14,087 nucleotides of DNA. Origin: an uncultured Eubacteriales bacterium. Its GTDB lineage: Bacteria > Bacillota > Clostridia > Lachnospirales > Anaerotignaceae. Under the pieces are notes generated by a model that was given only the letters and a program-made list of their open reading frames with translations, did no database searches and was not told where the DNA came from. The stretch spans positions 1 to 14,087 of the forward strand of contig CAUHBX010000004.1 of NCBI GenBank assembly GCA_959604475.1, in the 5' to 3' direction. The translations under genes were made by a program, and so were the position numbers. Within the stretch, counting starts at the first letter, position 1, and each line of letters starts with the position of its first letter. Positions 5,874 to 14,045 of this stretch are shown here, in pieces.

Positions 5874-7052
5874 TTATTTAAATACGCCCTTTGCCTCGAG
5901 TTCTTCATAGCTGAGTCCAAGCTTCTCAATAACTTCCTTTGTATGGTAGCCTACAGGGTAGCCTGCAAACTTATACTCGCAGGGACATTCGCTGAGCTTG
6001 ATTGATGTGGCAAGCTGTTTAACCTTAACCCCGCCATGAAGCGGAAGGTCAACGTCCACAACCATTTCCCTGTCCTTAACCTGCTCGTCCTCAAGAAGCG
6101 CCTCCTTAAGATTAAGAACCGGCTGCACGCACGCGTCATAGTGTGAGAATACCTCTGTCCACTCGTCCCTGGTCTTAGTCTTGAATATACCCCTGATTTC
6201 AGCCTTAACCTCGTCTACATTTTCAGGCCATACCGTTCCGTCGATTAAATCCTCACGGCCGATAGCCATGCAGAAGGATTTCCAGAACTGCGGCTCAAGA
6301 GAGCCCACGCTCATATAAAGGCCGTCCTTTGTCTCGTAGAAATCGTACATGCAGCCTCCGTTAAGCCTTTCGCCCTCACGCTTAGGCTCTTCGCCAGATA
6401 CAAGGAAGCTGGCGCCGTCAAGGCTGTTGAAGGGAACGCAGCCGTCCATCATTGCAACGTCCACAAACTGTCCCTTTCCGGTATTTCTTCTGTAGTTTAC
6501 AGCCGCAAGTATACCGATAACCGAGTTAAGGGAGCCAACCGCTATATCGGCAATCTGGAAGTTCATAAGCGAGGGGCCGCTTTCCTTACGTCCCGCATGT
6601 GAAATTATACCGCTTCTTGACATATAGTTGATGTCATGTCCCGCCGCAAGCCTGAGCGGGCCTGTCTGTCCGTAGCCGGTAAGCGAGCAGTAGATAACTC
6701 CCGGGTTTACCTTCTTTAAATCCTCATAGCCAAGGCCGAGCTTATCCATAACGCCGGGGCGGAACTGCTCAAGCACTATATCGTATTCCTTTACAAGCTC
6801 CTTAACAACAGCCTTTCCTTCCTCTGTTTTAAGGTTAAGGAACATTGTTTTCTTATTTCTCCCAAGCCAAGCCTGGCACGCTGAAATTCCCGTCTCCCCA
6901 ATAAACGGCGGATAGTCAAGTACAATATCCGGTTTGCTAGCCGAGCTTATTTTAAGCACCTCGGCACCCATATCCGCAAGCATAAGCGTCGCGTAGGGGC
7001 CCGGAAGCAAAGTTGAAAAGTCAAGCACCTTTAATCCGTCTAATGAACCCAT
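5874..7052 (-). CDS. Class III CoA-transferase / acyl-CoA racemase (CaiB/BaiF family)
   Basis: A 392-residue soluble enzyme of the class III family, full length. It opens with the usual GLKVLDFSTLLPGPYATLMLADMGAEVLKI and continues with GRNKKT, RPGVMDKLGLGYEDL and SLTGYGQTGPLRLAAGHDINY (residues 123-143). Asp169 in IAD is the residue that forms the acyl-anhydride in CoA-transferases. The spacing His139 to Asp169, plus Glu240 in YDFYETKDG, reproduces the His/Asp/Glu set used by alpha-methylacyl-CoA racemases. The gene may therefore encode a racemase or epimerase of branched acyl-CoA or bile-acid-CoA rather than a CoA-transferase; substrate cannot be settled from sequence. The AGGAGG site seven bases before the ATG is excellent. 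It stands alone between its own promoter and terminator, with no partner dehydratase or acyl-CoA dehydrogenase in view. Confidence 0.92.
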   Translation of the reverse strand: MGSLDGLKVLDFSTLLPGPYATLMLADMGAEVLKISSASKPDIVLDYPPFIGETGISACQAWLGRNKKTMFLNLKTEEGKAVVKELVKEYDIVLEQFRPGVMDKLGLGYEDLKKVNPGVIYCSLTGYGQTGPLRLAAGHDINYMSRSGIISHAGRKESGPSLMNFQIADIAVGSLNSVIGILAAVNYRRNTGKGQFVDVAMMDGCVPFNSLDGASFLVSGEEPKREGERLNGGCMYDFYETKDGLYMSVGSLEPQFWKSFCMAIGREDLIDGTVWPENVDEVKAEIRGIFKTKTRDEWTEVFSHYDACVQPVLNLKEALLEDEQVKDREMVVDVDLPLHGGVKVKQLATSIKLSECPCEYKFAGYPVGYHTKEVIEKLGLSYEELEAKGVFK

Positions 7053-7098
7053 TATTCTTCCTCCTGTACATAAAAATATTATTTTACACCCAGGCTAT

Positions 7099-7127
7099 AT
7101 TGTACTTTACGCCACTTTCCTTTGCAA
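7099..7127 (-). promoter_or_regulatory. Promoter of the CoA-transferase gene
   Basis: TTGCAA (7122-7127) and TACAAT (7099-7104) are separated by exactly 17 bp on the minus strand, giving a leader of about 40 nt before the start codon at 7052. No hairpin with a U-tract is visible after sbcC, so read-through from that operon is also possible. Confidence 0.6.
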
Positions 7128-7154
7128 TCGGAACAATAAACAAACCTCATATTC

Positions 7155-7170
7155 GTTATAATGCTATAAC
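7155..7170. promoter_or_regulatory. Perfect palindrome upstream of the CoA-transferase promoter
   Basis: GTTATA-ATGC-TATAAC has 6-bp arms and a four-base centre and lies 28 bp upstream of the -35 box. That position suits an activator site. The cognate regulator is unknown. Confidence 0.35.
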
Positions 7171-7232
7171 ATTCTTACCTAATACATGACCGATTTTTGT
7201 ACAGTTTAGACCATACAATCCACATAAAACTC

Positions 7233-9932
7233 TCAGCTTCTGATTCTTACCATGCTTCCACGCTCTCCAGGCACCGCACGCTCTACCACAAGCTTTACAG
7301 GAAGCCTCTCCTTTACCTCCTCCACATGGGTTATAAGGCCGACGCTCATACCCGATTGGCACAGCGTTTCAAGGGACTTCATAACTATGTCCAGGGTATT
7401 TTTGTCAAGCGTTCCAAATCCCTCGTCTAAAAAGAAAAATTTCAGTGACGAGCTGTTTTTCATCTGTATTCTGTCCGAAAGGGACAGCGCCAGCGCAAAT
7501 GAGGTCAGGAAGGTTTCCCCGCCCGACAGTGTCGCCGGCCTGCGCTTTATTCCGCCGCAGAAGTCGTCCCTTATTATAAACTCGCCGTCCAAAAGCTCCA
7601 GGGCGTATCTTCCGCCGCTTATATTTTTAAGCCTTACCGAAGCGTCGGCGGCTATGTATTTAAGCTGGTTTTCCGCCATATATTCCACAAATTTGTTGCC
7701 CTCCGTAAGCCTGGCCAGTTCGTTAAGCATATCAAATTTTTTCTGGCAGGATGCCTTTTCCTTTTTAAGGGCCTCTACAATGTCAGCGCTTTCCTCCATG
7801 CCTGCAAGCTCCTTTTCCCTTACGGCGGCCTCGTTGGATTTTTCTTCTTTTGCCGCCTCCGCCCCTTTCAGCTCATAGCGAAGGACCTCAAGAGCTTTAT
7901 CATCCGTTTTCCTGTCTCCAAGCTCGTCTTTAAGCGATTTTAAATTATCCTCAGCAAGATTTCTGCGCCTTGAATAATCCCCAAGAACCTCCGCCGCCCT
8001 TTCGGCCTCCTTCAAAAGTGCGGAAGGCTCACGTTCACCGGCAATCTGAATTATCTCTTTCTGTTTAGCCTGAATGGCAACATCCAGCCTGTCCAGCTCA
8101 GACTCGGCTATTTTGGTCTGCGTCAGTCCTTCAGCTATAGCCTTTTCGGCATGTCTGTCCTTTTCAAGCAAGCCTTCCAGCCTCTGCCTTGCCTCTTTTT
8201 CCTTTTTCTCCGCATCCAGATATGCCTTTTCCTTCTCCTGGGCCTTTTTGCGTTCCTCAGCTTTTCTTTCCTCTTCTTTATATTCAGCCTTTGCCCTGTC
8301 AAAAATATTCTTAAGCTGAGCCAGAGTCTTTGAACCGGCCTCCGCTTCTTTTACGGCCTTCTCAGCGTTTTTCCTTCCGGCAAGGCTTTGGGAGGCACCG
8401 ATACCCGCTTTTGCCTTATTTATCTGTTTGTCAATATCCGCGGCCTTTGCCTTAAGGCTTTTCAGCTCCTTTTCACATGCCTCTATAACCGCGTTTTCCA
8501 CGCTTTTGGCAGCGCTTGGGTGCTTGGCAGAGCCGCAGACGGGGCACGGCTTTCCGTCCTCGAGTCCCCTTGCCAGTATTGCGGCCATATTTTTGTCCTT
8601 CATAAGGCTTATTCCGTTTTCAGCGCTTTCAATGGCGCTGTTGTTTTCCCGTTTCTCCTTTTCCAGGCCCTCAAGGCTTTCATTAAGGGCCGCCAGCCTG
8701 TCGTTTTCCGCCTTTATTTCAGAAATAAGGACGTTGATTTCACCAAGCAGCGTTTTCTGCTTTACAAAGCTTTCCTTGGCGATATAAACAGCCTCCCTTG
8801 CTTCCTTAAGCCTGTCTCCGCCCTTTATCATTTCATCCAAATCACGGCTTCTTTCACGGGACAGCTCCTCTCTGTGCCTTTGAGCGGCTTCGACAGCCTT
8901 TTTCGCCAGTTCAATATCAGTAATAACTGCTGCCTTTTCTTTGCTCAGCTTGTCAATAGAGTACTTAATACCATTTAGCTTCGTAAGCAGCTCCTTTTTT
9001 GCCGCATGGTCATTTTTTATTTCCGCCGTCAGCCTTACAGCCTGTTTAAAGGCGTTTACAGCCTCCGACATATTTTCCTGCGTCAGTTCGTAAATACCAA
9101 TCCCTTCAGCAAAGGCTTCTATGCCATTTTTCTGCTCTTCTATGAGCCTCAGCTCATTAAGGCATTTTGTAATTTTTTCCTGAAGCGTATTGATTTTTTC
9201 CGCTTCTGCGGCCTGCGCCCTTATGCTTTCAAGCCTTTTAGACGCCGTTTTCAGCTCCTTTTTCACAGTCTCAAGCTCAGCCCGCTTTATTGTACACAAT
9301 TCCCTGCTAATATCGCCGTAAACCTCTATTTTGGAGCTCAGCGCATTCAGCCTGCCTCCTGTTTCGGCCCTTTCAGCCTTAAGCCTTGCGGCAAGAGCCG
9401 AACCATATCTTTCAAGATTAAATATCCTCTCAAGCATAGCGCGCCTTTCGGCGCCTCTGAGGTTTAAAAACTCACTGAATTTGCCCTGCGGAAGTACAAC
9501 CGTTCTTGTAAAGTCCCCGAAGGACAGGCCGATTATCGTCTCTATCGCCCTGTTCATTTCCCTTGTCTTATCGGCGAGCACCGAAGCACCTTCAAGCCCC
9601 TTGGACAGCCTGGCTATTCCGGCGGCACACTCCTTGGTTCCAGTCCTCTTGAAGGTACGCTCCGCCCTGTAAAACTCCTCTCTGCCGTTTTCTTCAACCG
9701 CAAAATCCAAAACAACGGACGCCGTGTCCGCCTCCTTATTTATAAATTCATTGGTATCCTTTGAAAGGTCGCCATACAGCGCAATTGTCATGGCGTCAAG
9801 AATTGAGCTTTTGCCGCTTCCCGTATCGCCTACAATGCCGAAAAGCCCGTCCTTCGTAAGCTTTTCAAAGTCTATTGTCTGTTCCTCATTAAAGCTGTTT
9901 ATGCCTTTTATTCTCAGTCTGACAGGCCTCAC
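7233..9932 (-). CDS. sbcC: Nuclease SbcCD, ATPase subunit C
   Basis: An 899-residue SMC/Rad50-type ATPase that with SbcD cuts DNA hairpins and protein-blocked or palindromic double-strand ends. Order of parts: Walker A GDTGSGKSS at 35-43; Q-loop VVLPQGKF near 145-152; a long Lys/Glu/Ala-rich coiled coil; the zinc hook CPVC at 463-466; the returning coil; then signature LSGGE at 802-806, Walker B FFFLDEG at 832-838, and the switch histidine 869. It is shorter than the E. coli protein (about 1,050 residues), mainly through shorter coils. The start codon is GTG, overlapping the sbcD stop as GTGA, with GAGGGGG seven bases upstream, so translation is coupled to sbcD. Several long reading frames lie antisense to the coils; they are by-products of the repetitive composition. 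Confidence 0.96.
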   Translation of the reverse strand: MRPVRLRIKGINSFNEEQTIDFEKLTKDGLFGIVGDTGSGKSSILDAMTIALYGDLSKDTNEFINKEADTASVVLDFAVEENGREEFYRAERTFKRTGTKECAAGIARLSKGLEGASVLADKTREMNRAIETIIGLSFGDFTRTVVLPQGKFSEFLNLRGAERRAMLERIFNLERYGSALAARLKAERAETGGRLNALSSKIEVYGDISRELCTIKRAELETVKKELKTASKRLESIRAQAAEAEKINTLQEKITKCLNELRLIEEQKNGIEAFAEGIGIYELTQENMSEAVNAFKQAVRLTAEIKNDHAAKKELLTKLNGIKYSIDKLSKEKAAVITDIELAKKAVEAAQRHREELSRERSRDLDEMIKGGDRLKEAREAVYIAKESFVKQKTLLGEINVLISEIKAENDRLAALNESLEGLEKEKRENNSAIESAENGISLMKDKNMAAILARGLEDGKPCPVCGSAKHPSAAKSVENAVIEACEKELKSLKAKAADIDKQINKAKAGIGASQSLAGRKNAEKAVKEAEAGSKTLAQLKNIFDRAKAEYKEEERKAEERKKAQEKEKAYLDAEKKEKEARQRLEGLLEKDRHAEKAIAEGLTQTKIAESELDRLDVAIQAKQKEIIQIAGEREPSALLKEAERAAEVLGDYSRRRNLAEDNLKSLKDELGDRKTDDKALEVLRYELKGAEAAKEEKSNEAAVREKELAGMEESADIVEALKKEKASCQKKFDMLNELARLTEGNKFVEYMAENQLKYIAADASVRLKNISGGRYALELLDGEFIIRDDFCGGIKRRPATLSGGETFLTSFALALSLSDRIQMKNSSSLKFFFLDEGFGTLDKNTLDIVMKSLETLCQSGMSVGLITHVEEVKERLPVKLVVERAVPGERGSMVRIRS

Positions 9933-11131
9933 TGTACATCCCCCTCTCCCATTACGGACAGGAACAGCTCGACAAGCTCGCTGTCCGGCTCCGCCGCACG
10001 GTTTTTCTTATAAAAGTCTACAAAGCCGTCCTTAAGCGAAAGCGCCTCCCTTTCCTCAACCGCCGCACTTTCAGCGCCGTCAAGTATAAGGCGTATATCC
10101 ATTATGTCGGCTTTAAGAGACTTAAGCAGGCGTATTTCCTCCATAGTCAGCGTTCTGTCGGATTTTATGTCCAAATAAACATAGCTGTCCCTTCCGCTTT
10201 CTTTTTCGCAGCGTTTCACCGCCTCCTCAATGGAGCCGCATTTGTAAACCTCAATAGGCTTTATGCAGCTGAGCGGTATTTTTTCAATCTCAGCAATAAC
10301 TCCGGCCTTTATATCCACAACATTTACCGCCTTGGAATAAACTGTCTCATCCCTGCTGTAGGCCAGAGGCGAGCCGCAGTAATACGCACGCCTGTGAAGC
10401 CCCGGCACAGTCTGCGGCCTGTGGAGGTGCCCAAGGGCGATATACTGTGCATCTTTTGGGAAAGCGTCAGCGTTTACACAATAGCTTCCTCCAAGCTGTA
10501 TGCTCCTTTCACTTCCGCTTTCCTCCCCTCCAGCAGTATAAAGATGTGCCGAGACTATGTTTACAGTATCCTCCCTAAAGCCTGCTGAGAGCATATCAAG
10601 CAGCGTTTTAACTTTCTGTGAGTAGCCGGCGGCGTTTTCCCCATCGTCTCCTGCCTCTCCAATTATCTCGTCAATACGCTTGTCGCTTACATAGGGCAGG
10701 GCAGCTATTACGGCCCTTTCGCCGTTTTTATCCACGACAGCAGCCCCGTTTTCATCCGAGAAAATCCTGTAGCCGTCAAATTCCATATCAGGTATAGTAT
10801 CCCTTGGCCTGCCCAGTATAAACACTCCGTAGGGACGCAGAACCCCAGCACCGGCCATAAGCCTGTCCGGGCTGTCATGGTTTCCGGCGGTTACAATTAC
10901 CGGCCTTCTCCTATTGCCCGCAAGGCGGACAATTGAATCAAAGAACATTGTTTCGGCCATAGCAGGCGGATTAGACGTATCAAAAACGTCTCCCGACAAA
11001 ATAACAATGTCTATATCCTCTTTTTCCGTTATTTCTGCTATTTCGTCTATAAAATGCTGCTGCTCGGCATATCTTGTCCTGTTTTCAAGCATTTTTCCCA
11101 AATGCCAGTCCGACGTGTGGAGTATTTTCAT
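9929..11131 (-). CDS. sbcD: Nuclease SbcCD, exonuclease subunit D
   Basis: A 400-residue Mre11-type metallophosphoesterase that supplies the Mn2+-dependent nuclease activity of the SbcCD complex. Metal-binding motifs occur in order: DWH (Asp8, His10), GDVFD (Asp48), GNHD (Asn84, His85), SAHLY (His196) and GHLH (His235, His237). The C-terminal part, after about residue 280, is the capping and SbcC-contact region. The start ATG overlaps the lysR stop as ATGA and has GGAGG seven bases upstream inside the lysR coding end. The stop in turn overlaps the sbcC start. The order sbcD then sbcC is the usual one; the lysR gene joined in front is the unusual part. Confidence 0.96.
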   Translation of the reverse strand: MKILHTSDWHLGKMLENRTRYAEQQHFIDEIAEITEKEDIDIVILSGDVFDTSNPPAMAETMFFDSIVRLAGNRRRPVIVTAGNHDSPDRLMAGAGVLRPYGVFILGRPRDTIPDMEFDGYRIFSDENGAAVVDKNGERAVIAALPYVSDKRIDEIIGEAGDDGENAAGYSQKVKTLLDMLSAGFREDTVNIVSAHLYTAGGEESGSERSIQLGGSYCVNADAFPKDAQYIALGHLHRPQTVPGLHRRAYYCGSPLAYSRDETVYSKAVNVVDIKAGVIAEIEKIPLSCIKPIEVYKCGSIEEAVKRCEKESGRDSYVYLDIKSDRTLTMEEIRLLKSLKADIMDIRLILDGAESAAVEEREALSLKDGFVDFYKKNRAAEPDSELVELFLSVMGEGDVQ

Positions 11132-12033
11132 TTTCCCGCCTCCTCAAGTCCCAGCATTTCCAAAAACCTGTTGGCGGCAAAGGAAAGGGCCGCGTTTTTG
11201 AGCTTGACAAGGCCTACATAGCGTGTGGGAAGCTGTGGCTTTAAGGGTATCTCAAAAATAGTTTTTGAGTCAATGGCGCTGTTGTCAAATTCCCTTATTA
11301 TAAAAGTCAGCCCGAGATTTATTTTAGCGAACTGTATAAGAATGTCGTAGCTTGCAAGCTCAATTATGGGCTTAAAAAACATTCCGTTTTCCGCCGCGAA
11401 TTTGTCAAGCTGTTTTCTTGTGTTGCTCATATCCTCCAGAAGCAGGAGCGGATAATCGGAAAGCTGTGAAAGCTCAAGACCTTTTTCAGCTAGCTCCTTA
11501 TATCTTGTCCCTCCGATAAGGCAGTCGTGAATTTCAACGCATTTGGTTATTTCCATGTCCTCCCCGTGCTCAATGGGCAGGTTTACAAAGCACATGTCTA
11601 TTACTCCCCTTTTAAGCAGCTCCAAAGACTCATAGGTCGTCTTATTCACTACCTTTATGCGTATGTCCGAATAGGCGTTGCTGTATTTTTCTATATAGGG
11701 CATAAGATAGCCGCTGATTACAACGTCGCTTGCGCCTATCCTCACCTCGCCCTTTTCCAGATTTGCCATTTCGTAGTACTTATGCTCCGCTGTCTTTACC
11801 ATATTGAGGGCCATATCTAAATAGGTATAAAGCACCTTCCCCTCCGGCGTCAGCCTTACCCCCTTAGTTGTCCTCACAAGCAGAGGGCTGCCCAGCCTGT
11901 CCTCAAGCTGCTTCATGGCCATACTGACCGCAGGCTGGGATATAAAAAGCTCCTTGGCAGCCGCCGACATATTTCCGGTCCGTACCACGGTACAAAAAAT
12001 TTTATAGGAATCAAGGGATACTCCGGTTTCCAT
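11128..12033 (-). CDS. LysR-type transcriptional regulator
   Basis: A 301-residue LysR-family protein of standard length. The winged helix-turn-helix is at about residues 6-65 (SYKIFCTVVRTGNMSAAAKE, then LFISQPAVSMAMKQLEDRLGSPLLVRT and VRLTPEGKVLY). From about residue 92 (GEVRIGASDVVISGYLMPY) the two-lobed effector-binding domain follows, resembling CysB/CysL-type sensors of small anions or metabolites. The ATG at 12033 has GGAGG six bases upstream. Its stop overlaps the sbcD start, so this is the first gene of a three-gene coupled operon and likely controls itself and sbcDC, or simply shares their transcript while acting elsewhere. The A/T-rich 100 bp upstream must hold its promoter and LysR boxes, but I cannot point to a convincing one. 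The effector is unknown. Confidence 0.92.
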   Translation of the reverse strand: METGVSLDSYKIFCTVVRTGNMSAAAKELFISQPAVSMAMKQLEDRLGSPLLVRTTKGVRLTPEGKVLYTYLDMALNMVKTAEHKYYEMANLEKGEVRIGASDVVISGYLMPYIEKYSNAYSDIRIKVVNKTTYESLELLKRGVIDMCFVNLPIEHGEDMEITKCVEIHDCLIGGTRYKELAEKGLELSQLSDYPLLLLEDMSNTRKQLDKFAAENGMFFKPIIELASYDILIQFAKINLGLTFIIREFDNSAIDSKTIFEIPLKPQLPTRYVGLVKLKNAALSFAANRFLEMLGLEEAGK

Positions 12034-12133
12034 AACATACCTCCATTCATAAACGGACTTTATATTTAAATCCTAATTTATCAATTCTGTTTATATTAAA
12101 ATATCAAAAATTCAGGCCGGATACAAGTGAACA

Positions 12134-12188
12134 GATAAAAAAAGCCCTGAACCGAGCTTATAAAAATCCTAAGCACAGTCCGGGCTTA
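12134..12188 (-). terminator. Terminator of the GntR-ABC operon
   Basis: Just after the permease stop codon, AAGCCC (12187-12182) pairs with GGGCTT (12147-12142), enclosing an inner GCTTA/TAAGC hairpin, and is followed on the minus strand by a run of seven T. The inner part has a bulge and mismatches, but the outer arms and U-tract are clear. Confidence 0.8.
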
Positions 12189-12190
12189 TT

Positions 12191-12823
12191 TTATAAGTCC
12201 TTTTTGGAGTAGACATGGATTGAAAACATCATACAGGCCAAATAAATCAGCAATGCTATTGCCAGAAAAATGTATGCCATTGCGTCCACTGAAACCAATT
12301 CAAATGATTTACCCACACTTGGCAGCGAAGGGGCTTTATCTGTAAAAAAATATGCCAGCGCAGCCATTGTCACAAAAATAATTCCCGCAAATATAAAACG
12401 TCCCTTATCAGTTCCGAATTTGTAAGAAACCGCAAGAATAAGCGAGCTTACGCTGATGGCAAGCGAAAAAACGCTTATTCCCGACAAAATAATATCCGCT
12501 CCCTTCATAAAGCCGACTATAACAAAGGCCAGAAGGTCCACAAGCAGGAATAAAAGCATAACAAGAAACTTGCTTATAACATTTTCCTTTCTGTTAATTG
12601 GCATGGCTGACGAGTATTTTCCCCATTTGTTTTTTTCATCGTAGCCGAGCATCGTTACCGGGATTATAGCCATGAACGCAACAGTATACCCGCCGAAAAG
12701 CCCAATTTGATAGTCAAAGCTTTTGCCTGAACCCAGGATAAAGGTGTAAAACACCATAATTCCCACAACAATCAAAAGCTGCTTCCTAACAAGGAGAAAA
12801 TCCTTCTTCATAAGTCCAAGCAT
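12191..12823 (-). CDS. ABC-2 type transporter permease
   Basis: A 210-residue integral membrane protein with six hydrophobic segments (approximately residues 16-32, 40-60, 88-107, 112-135, 142-160 and 180-203), the compact form of ABC-2 permeases (ABC2_membrane_5-like). The N-terminal MLGLMKKDFLLVRKQ and the motif GYDEKNKWGKYSSAMPINRKENVISK after the second segment are typical of the group that pairs with BcrA/YtrB-like ATPases. Its ATG overlaps the ATPase stop by one base (TAATG), so the two subunits are made in a coupled way. The substrate is unknown; relatives export peptides or antibiotics, or act in cell-envelope stress. Confidence 0.88.
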   Translation of the reverse strand: MLGLMKKDFLLVRKQLLIVVGIMVFYTFILGSGKSFDYQIGLFGGYTVAFMAIIPVTMLGYDEKNKWGKYSSAMPINRKENVISKFLVMLLFLLVDLLAFVIVGFMKGADIILSGISVFSLAISVSSLILAVSYKFGTDKGRFIFAGIIFVTMAALAYFFTDKAPSLPSVGKSFELVSVDAMAYIFLAIALLIYLACMMFSIHVYSKKDL

Positions 12824-13668
12824 TATTTATCACTCCTTTTTATATAATAAAGCATTATGTCCTCAATCGACGTTTTTTCCGTTTCAAAGCCTAAAGGTAT
12901 TGCGTCCCTGTAAACAAGGGCCTTTTCTGAGAAATTTGTACGGCTGACCGAAATAACCGCCTTATCGTCCAACTCTTTCATCTTCTTCCCGTCTACGTTT
13001 ATTACGGCGTACTTATCCAAAATATCATCCTTGTTTTCGGAAAAAACAATTTTGCCCTTATGGATAAACGTAATGTAATCGCATATTTTTTCAAGGTCGC
13101 CTATTATATGGGATGAAATGAGGACAGCCCGTTTTTCATCCTGGATAAAATCCAGAAGCATATCCAGTATTTCCATTCTTGCCGACGGGTCGAGACCGTT
13201 TGTAACCTCGTCAAGTATTAGGAGCCTTGCGTTATGCGAGAGGGCTATGGCTATTTCAAGCTTTACCTTCATGCCGGTTGAATAGGTCTTTATCCTGCTT
13301 TTTTTATAAAGTGAAAAGCGCTCTATATATTCAAAGAATTTTTTACTGTCCCACTGTTTATACACGCTTTTCATAATATTATTAACATCAGAGGCCGTAA
13401 GCTCCTCAGGAAAGCCGCAGCCGGAAATAACTGTACCTATTTCAGCCTTTTCGTCCTTTGAAAGCTTATCAGATAGTTTTCCATATATGCTTATTTGTCC
13501 GCTGTCCATCACGGCAGCTCCAGTTATCAGATTGATAATCGTGCTTTTGCCTGCCCCGTTTTCCCCTATAAGCCCCATTATAGTCCCCTCGGGAATATTA
13601 AAGGACACGTTATTAAGTGTAAAATTTTTATAATGCTTAGTTAAGTTGTCTATTTGAAGCGCATTCAT
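12823..13668 (-). CDS. ABC transporter ATP-binding protein
   Basis: A 281-residue ABC ATPase energising the permease that follows. Walker A is GENGAGKST (35-43), the signature is the shortened YSTGM (129-133) in place of LSGGQ, Walker B is LLILDE (149-154), and the switch histidine is His187 in SSH. In the Q-loop region (GTVISGCGFPEELT) the usual glutamine is not seen; this FPE-L-T form is common in the BcrA/YtrB branch. The C-terminal 60 residues are an accessory region. I start at 13668 because GGAGG lies seven bases upstream and the GntR stop is only two bases before; a longer in-frame start would lie inside the GntR gene. Confidence 0.93.
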   Translation of the reverse strand: MNALQIDNLTKHYKNFTLNNVSFNIPEGTIMGLIGENGAGKSTIINLITGAAVMDSGQISIYGKLSDKLSKDEKAEIGTVISGCGFPEELTASDVNNIMKSVYKQWDSKKFFEYIERFSLYKKSRIKTYSTGMKVKLEIAIALSHNARLLILDEVTNGLDPSARMEILDMLLDFIQDEKRAVLISSHIIGDLEKICDYITFIHKGKIVFSENKDDILDKYAVINVDGKKMKELDDKAVISVSRTNFSEKALVYRDAIPLGFETEKTSIEDIMLYYIKRSDK

Positions 13669-13670
13669 AC

Positions 13671-14045
13671 TTATTCCTCCCCGCATATTAATTCCAGCAT
13701 TTTTATAAGCTCTGCGCAGCTGATTCCGCACAGCTTAGCTTCTTCCCAAAGGACTCCCAGCTTCTGTTCGATATCCTTCAGTTTTTCCTCTTTTATAAGC
13801 TCGGTATTCTGCTCCGCCACAAAGGAGCCCTTTCCCGTTACGGTTTCTATCAGGCCGTCCTTTTCCAGCTCCTCATAGGCGCGTTTTGTGGTAATTACGG
13901 AAATGCGCAAATCCTTTGCAAGCACACGCATTGACGGCAGCATTTCCCCTTCCCCAAGCTCGCCAGACAGTATCATTTTTTTCATCTGGGACGTTATCTG
14001 CTCATATATTGGCCTTTCGTCCTTATTGCTTATTACTATATTCAT
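13671..14045 (-). CDS. GntR-family regulator, YtrA subfamily
   Basis: A 124-residue repressor. The winged helix-turn-helix covers about residues 10-77 (RPIYEQITSQMKKMILSGEL, LPSMRVLAKDLRISVITTKRAYEELEKDGLIETVTGKGSFV). Only about 45 helical residues follow, the short tail that defines the YtrA type, and this lacks a classical ligand pocket. The ribosome binding site is GAGGTG, seven bases from the ATG. The gene is first in a tight three-gene unit with an ATPase and a permease, the arrangement in which YtrA-type proteins repress their own transporter until cell-wall-active compounds or another envelope signal appear. The promoter and operator would lie at 14046-14087 and beyond the edge. Confidence 0.93.
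   Translation of the reverse strand: MNIVISNKDERPIYEQITSQMKKMILSGELGEGEMLPSMRVLAKDLRISVITTKRAYEELEKDGLIETVTGKGSFVAEQNTELIKEEKLKDIEQKLGVLWEEAKLCGISCAELIKMLELICGEE

Noticed and set aside
7156..7362. 68-aa minus-strand frame overlapping the sbcC 3' end
   Set aside because: It overlaps sbcC in another frame, has no convincing start signal, and the Cys/Gly-rich product resembles no family.
8388..8978. 196-aa and neighbouring frames on the plus strand inside sbcC
   Set aside because: They are antisense to the SbcC coiled coil. Their Ser/Phe/Leu-rich products are the expected mirror of Lys/Glu/Ala-rich coding, and none has a start site.
13669..13731. Longer N-terminus of the ABC ATPase inside the GntR gene
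   Set aside because: The extra 21 residues lie before the usual ABC start, overlap the GntR coding end, and the ATG at 13668 has a much better ribosome binding site.
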